Assembly: GCA_002734085.1 (NCBI GenBank)
Contig: NVXV01000003.1
Location: 183,081-217,448, forward strand
DNA length: 34,368 nt
Direction: 5' to 3'
DNA from: Fluviicola sp.
Lineage (GTDB): Bacteria; Bacteroidota; Bacteroidia; Flavobacteriales_D; Crocinitomicaceae
This document shows, in pieces, positions 33,731 through 34,368 of the stretch. Position numbers and translations under genes: made by a program. The notes beneath the pieces were generated by a model, which worked only from the letters and a program-made list of their open reading frames with translations, was not told the DNA's origin and made no database searches. How positions within the stretch are numbered: position 1 is the stretch's first letter; each line of letters opens with the position of its first letter.

Positions 33731-34368
33731 ATGTTAAATCAAAAAATTGTCGTTTTGAGTGGTGCTGGAATAAGCGCTGAGTCGGGGTTAGGTACTTTTC
33801 GGGATAGTGGAGGGCTTTGGGAAGAATATCCCATTGAAGAAGTAGCCACGCCCGAAGCCTGGAGGAAGAATCCCGAATTAGTAACCGAGTTTTACAACAT
33901 ACGAAGAAAGCAGGCCTATGAAGCAAAGCCCAATCAAGGTCATTTTGCATTAGCCAATCTAGAAAAACAGTATGACGTCACAATTATTACACAAAACATC
34001 GACGATTTACACGAGCGCTCAGGTAGCTCAAAAGTTATTCATCTTCATGGTGAAATCAATAAAGTAAAGAGCTCTGGACCCAATAGTGAATCAAACTACT
34101 ATCCACAAAAAAGTTGGGAAGTAAAAATTGGTGATTTGTGTTCTGAAGGTTATCAGCTTAGACCTCACGTCGTTTGGTTCGGTGAAGCTGTTCCCATGTT
34201 AGACGAAGCGGCGGAGATTTGTCAAACCGCCGATATCTTTATAGTTGTGGGGACTTCATTAAACGTTTACCCTGCGGCAGGACTCATACACTACGTACCA
34301 AATAAAGCAAAATGCTTTTTAGTAGACCCAAGCGACGTTAGCGTGCCTTCTCACTATAAGCATATTAA
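33731..34368 (+). CDS. cobB: Sir2-family NAD-dependent protein deacylase (CobB/SIRT5-like), 3' truncated
   Basis: The reading frame is open from ATG 33731 to the window edge, so the 212 codons seen lack only the C-terminal end. Sirtuins remove acyl groups from lysines using NAD. Seen: GAGISAESGLGTFRDSGGLW (11-30) for NAD binding, QNIDDLH (88-94), catalytic His106 in HLHGE, RPHVVWFGE (144-152) and VVGTSLNVYPAAG (172-184). Tyr55 and Arg58 in FYNIRR match the Tyr/Arg pair of SIRT5 and CobB, which favours succinyl or malonyl lysine. The usual four zinc cysteines are absent: the region between His106 and RPHVV has one cysteine (137). It is divergent from maeB. Confidence 0.93.
   Translation, partial: MLNQKIVVLSGAGISAESGLGTFRDSGGLWEEYPIEEVATPEAWRKNPELVTEFYNIRRKQAYEAKPNQGHFALANLEKQYDVTIITQNIDDLHERSGSSKVIHLHGEINKVKSSGPNSESNYYPQKSWEVKIGDLCSEGYQLRPHVVWFGEAVPMLDEAAEICQTADIFIVVGTSLNVYPAAGLIHYVPNKAKCFLVDPSDVSVPSHYKHI

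Noticed and set aside
33702-33950. Minus-strand frame of 82 codons near the right edge
   Set aside because: It is antisense to the intact sirtuin frame, which carries the full NAD-binding motif.
1-34368. CRISPR arrays, tRNA genes, transposases or phage gene clusters
   Set aside because: No regularly spaced repeats, no tRNA-like cloverleaf sequences in the spacers and no transposase or phage structural proteins were found on either strand by eye.
1-34368. Sigma-54 (-24/-12) promoters, expected because rpoN is here
   Set aside because: No convincing TGGCAC-N5-TTGC match was noticed in the spacers; a weight-matrix scan would be needed to exclude weaker sites.

Overview
The window looks like chromosomal DNA of a low-GC Bacteroidota bacterium, most likely order Flavobacteriales. 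The evidence is a full-length SprA (the outer-membrane pore of the type IX secretion system, T9SS), an IPExxxVDY-family protein in front of pyruvate kinase, Bacteroidota-type -7 promoter boxes (TAnnTTTG) before several genes, and AT-rich spacers with little Shine-Dalgarno signal. No tRNA, rRNA, CRISPR array, transposase or prophage was seen. No gene-free stretch exceeds 216 bases.

Layout. 1-1212: 3' end of a PBP4-type D-Ala-D-Ala carboxypeptidase. 1236-1386: an imperfect inverted repeat resembling a dispersed non-coding element. 1387-7265 (minus): a tight five-gene cluster, read in transcription order as rpoN, a polytopic membrane protein, an M48 metalloprotease lipoprotein, a cyclase-family hydrolase and a DUF5060/TIM-barrel glycoside hydrolase. 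7325-8764 (minus): asnS, followed upstream by a free-standing NUMOD4/HNH endonuclease-like gene (8855-9454). 9564-11259 (plus): an exported VWA protein and a small beta-barrel-like protein, ending in a strong bidirectional terminator. 11327-13174 (minus): IPExxxVDY protein and pyk. 13175-13390: a divergent promoter region with a perfect 26-bp palindrome. 13391-15136 (plus): recJ, whose stop overlaps the stop of the convergent plsC-gatC-lipoprotein operon (15133-16470, minus). 16574-19358 (plus): trpS and an orphan peptide-type ABC substrate-binding lipoprotein. 19548-21318 (plus): two overlapping glycosyltransferase genes (GT2, GT9). 21479-22843 (plus): radA. 22850-33652 (minus): operon maeB-ruvA-sprA-GNAT. 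33731 to the right edge (plus): a sirtuin cut off by the window.

Most of the content is housekeeping: central carbon metabolism (pyk, maeB-Pta fusion), translation (asnS, trpS, gatC), DNA repair (recJ, radA, ruvA), envelope building (PBP4, plsC, GT2/GT9) and T9SS secretion (sprA). No clear undescribed defence or biosynthetic system was found. The points most worth a second look are the inverted repeat at 1236-1386, the palindrome at 13286-13311, the HNH endonuclease-like gene beside asnS, the composition of the rpoN operon, and the basic repeat plus charged helix inside SprA together with its apparent TTG start.
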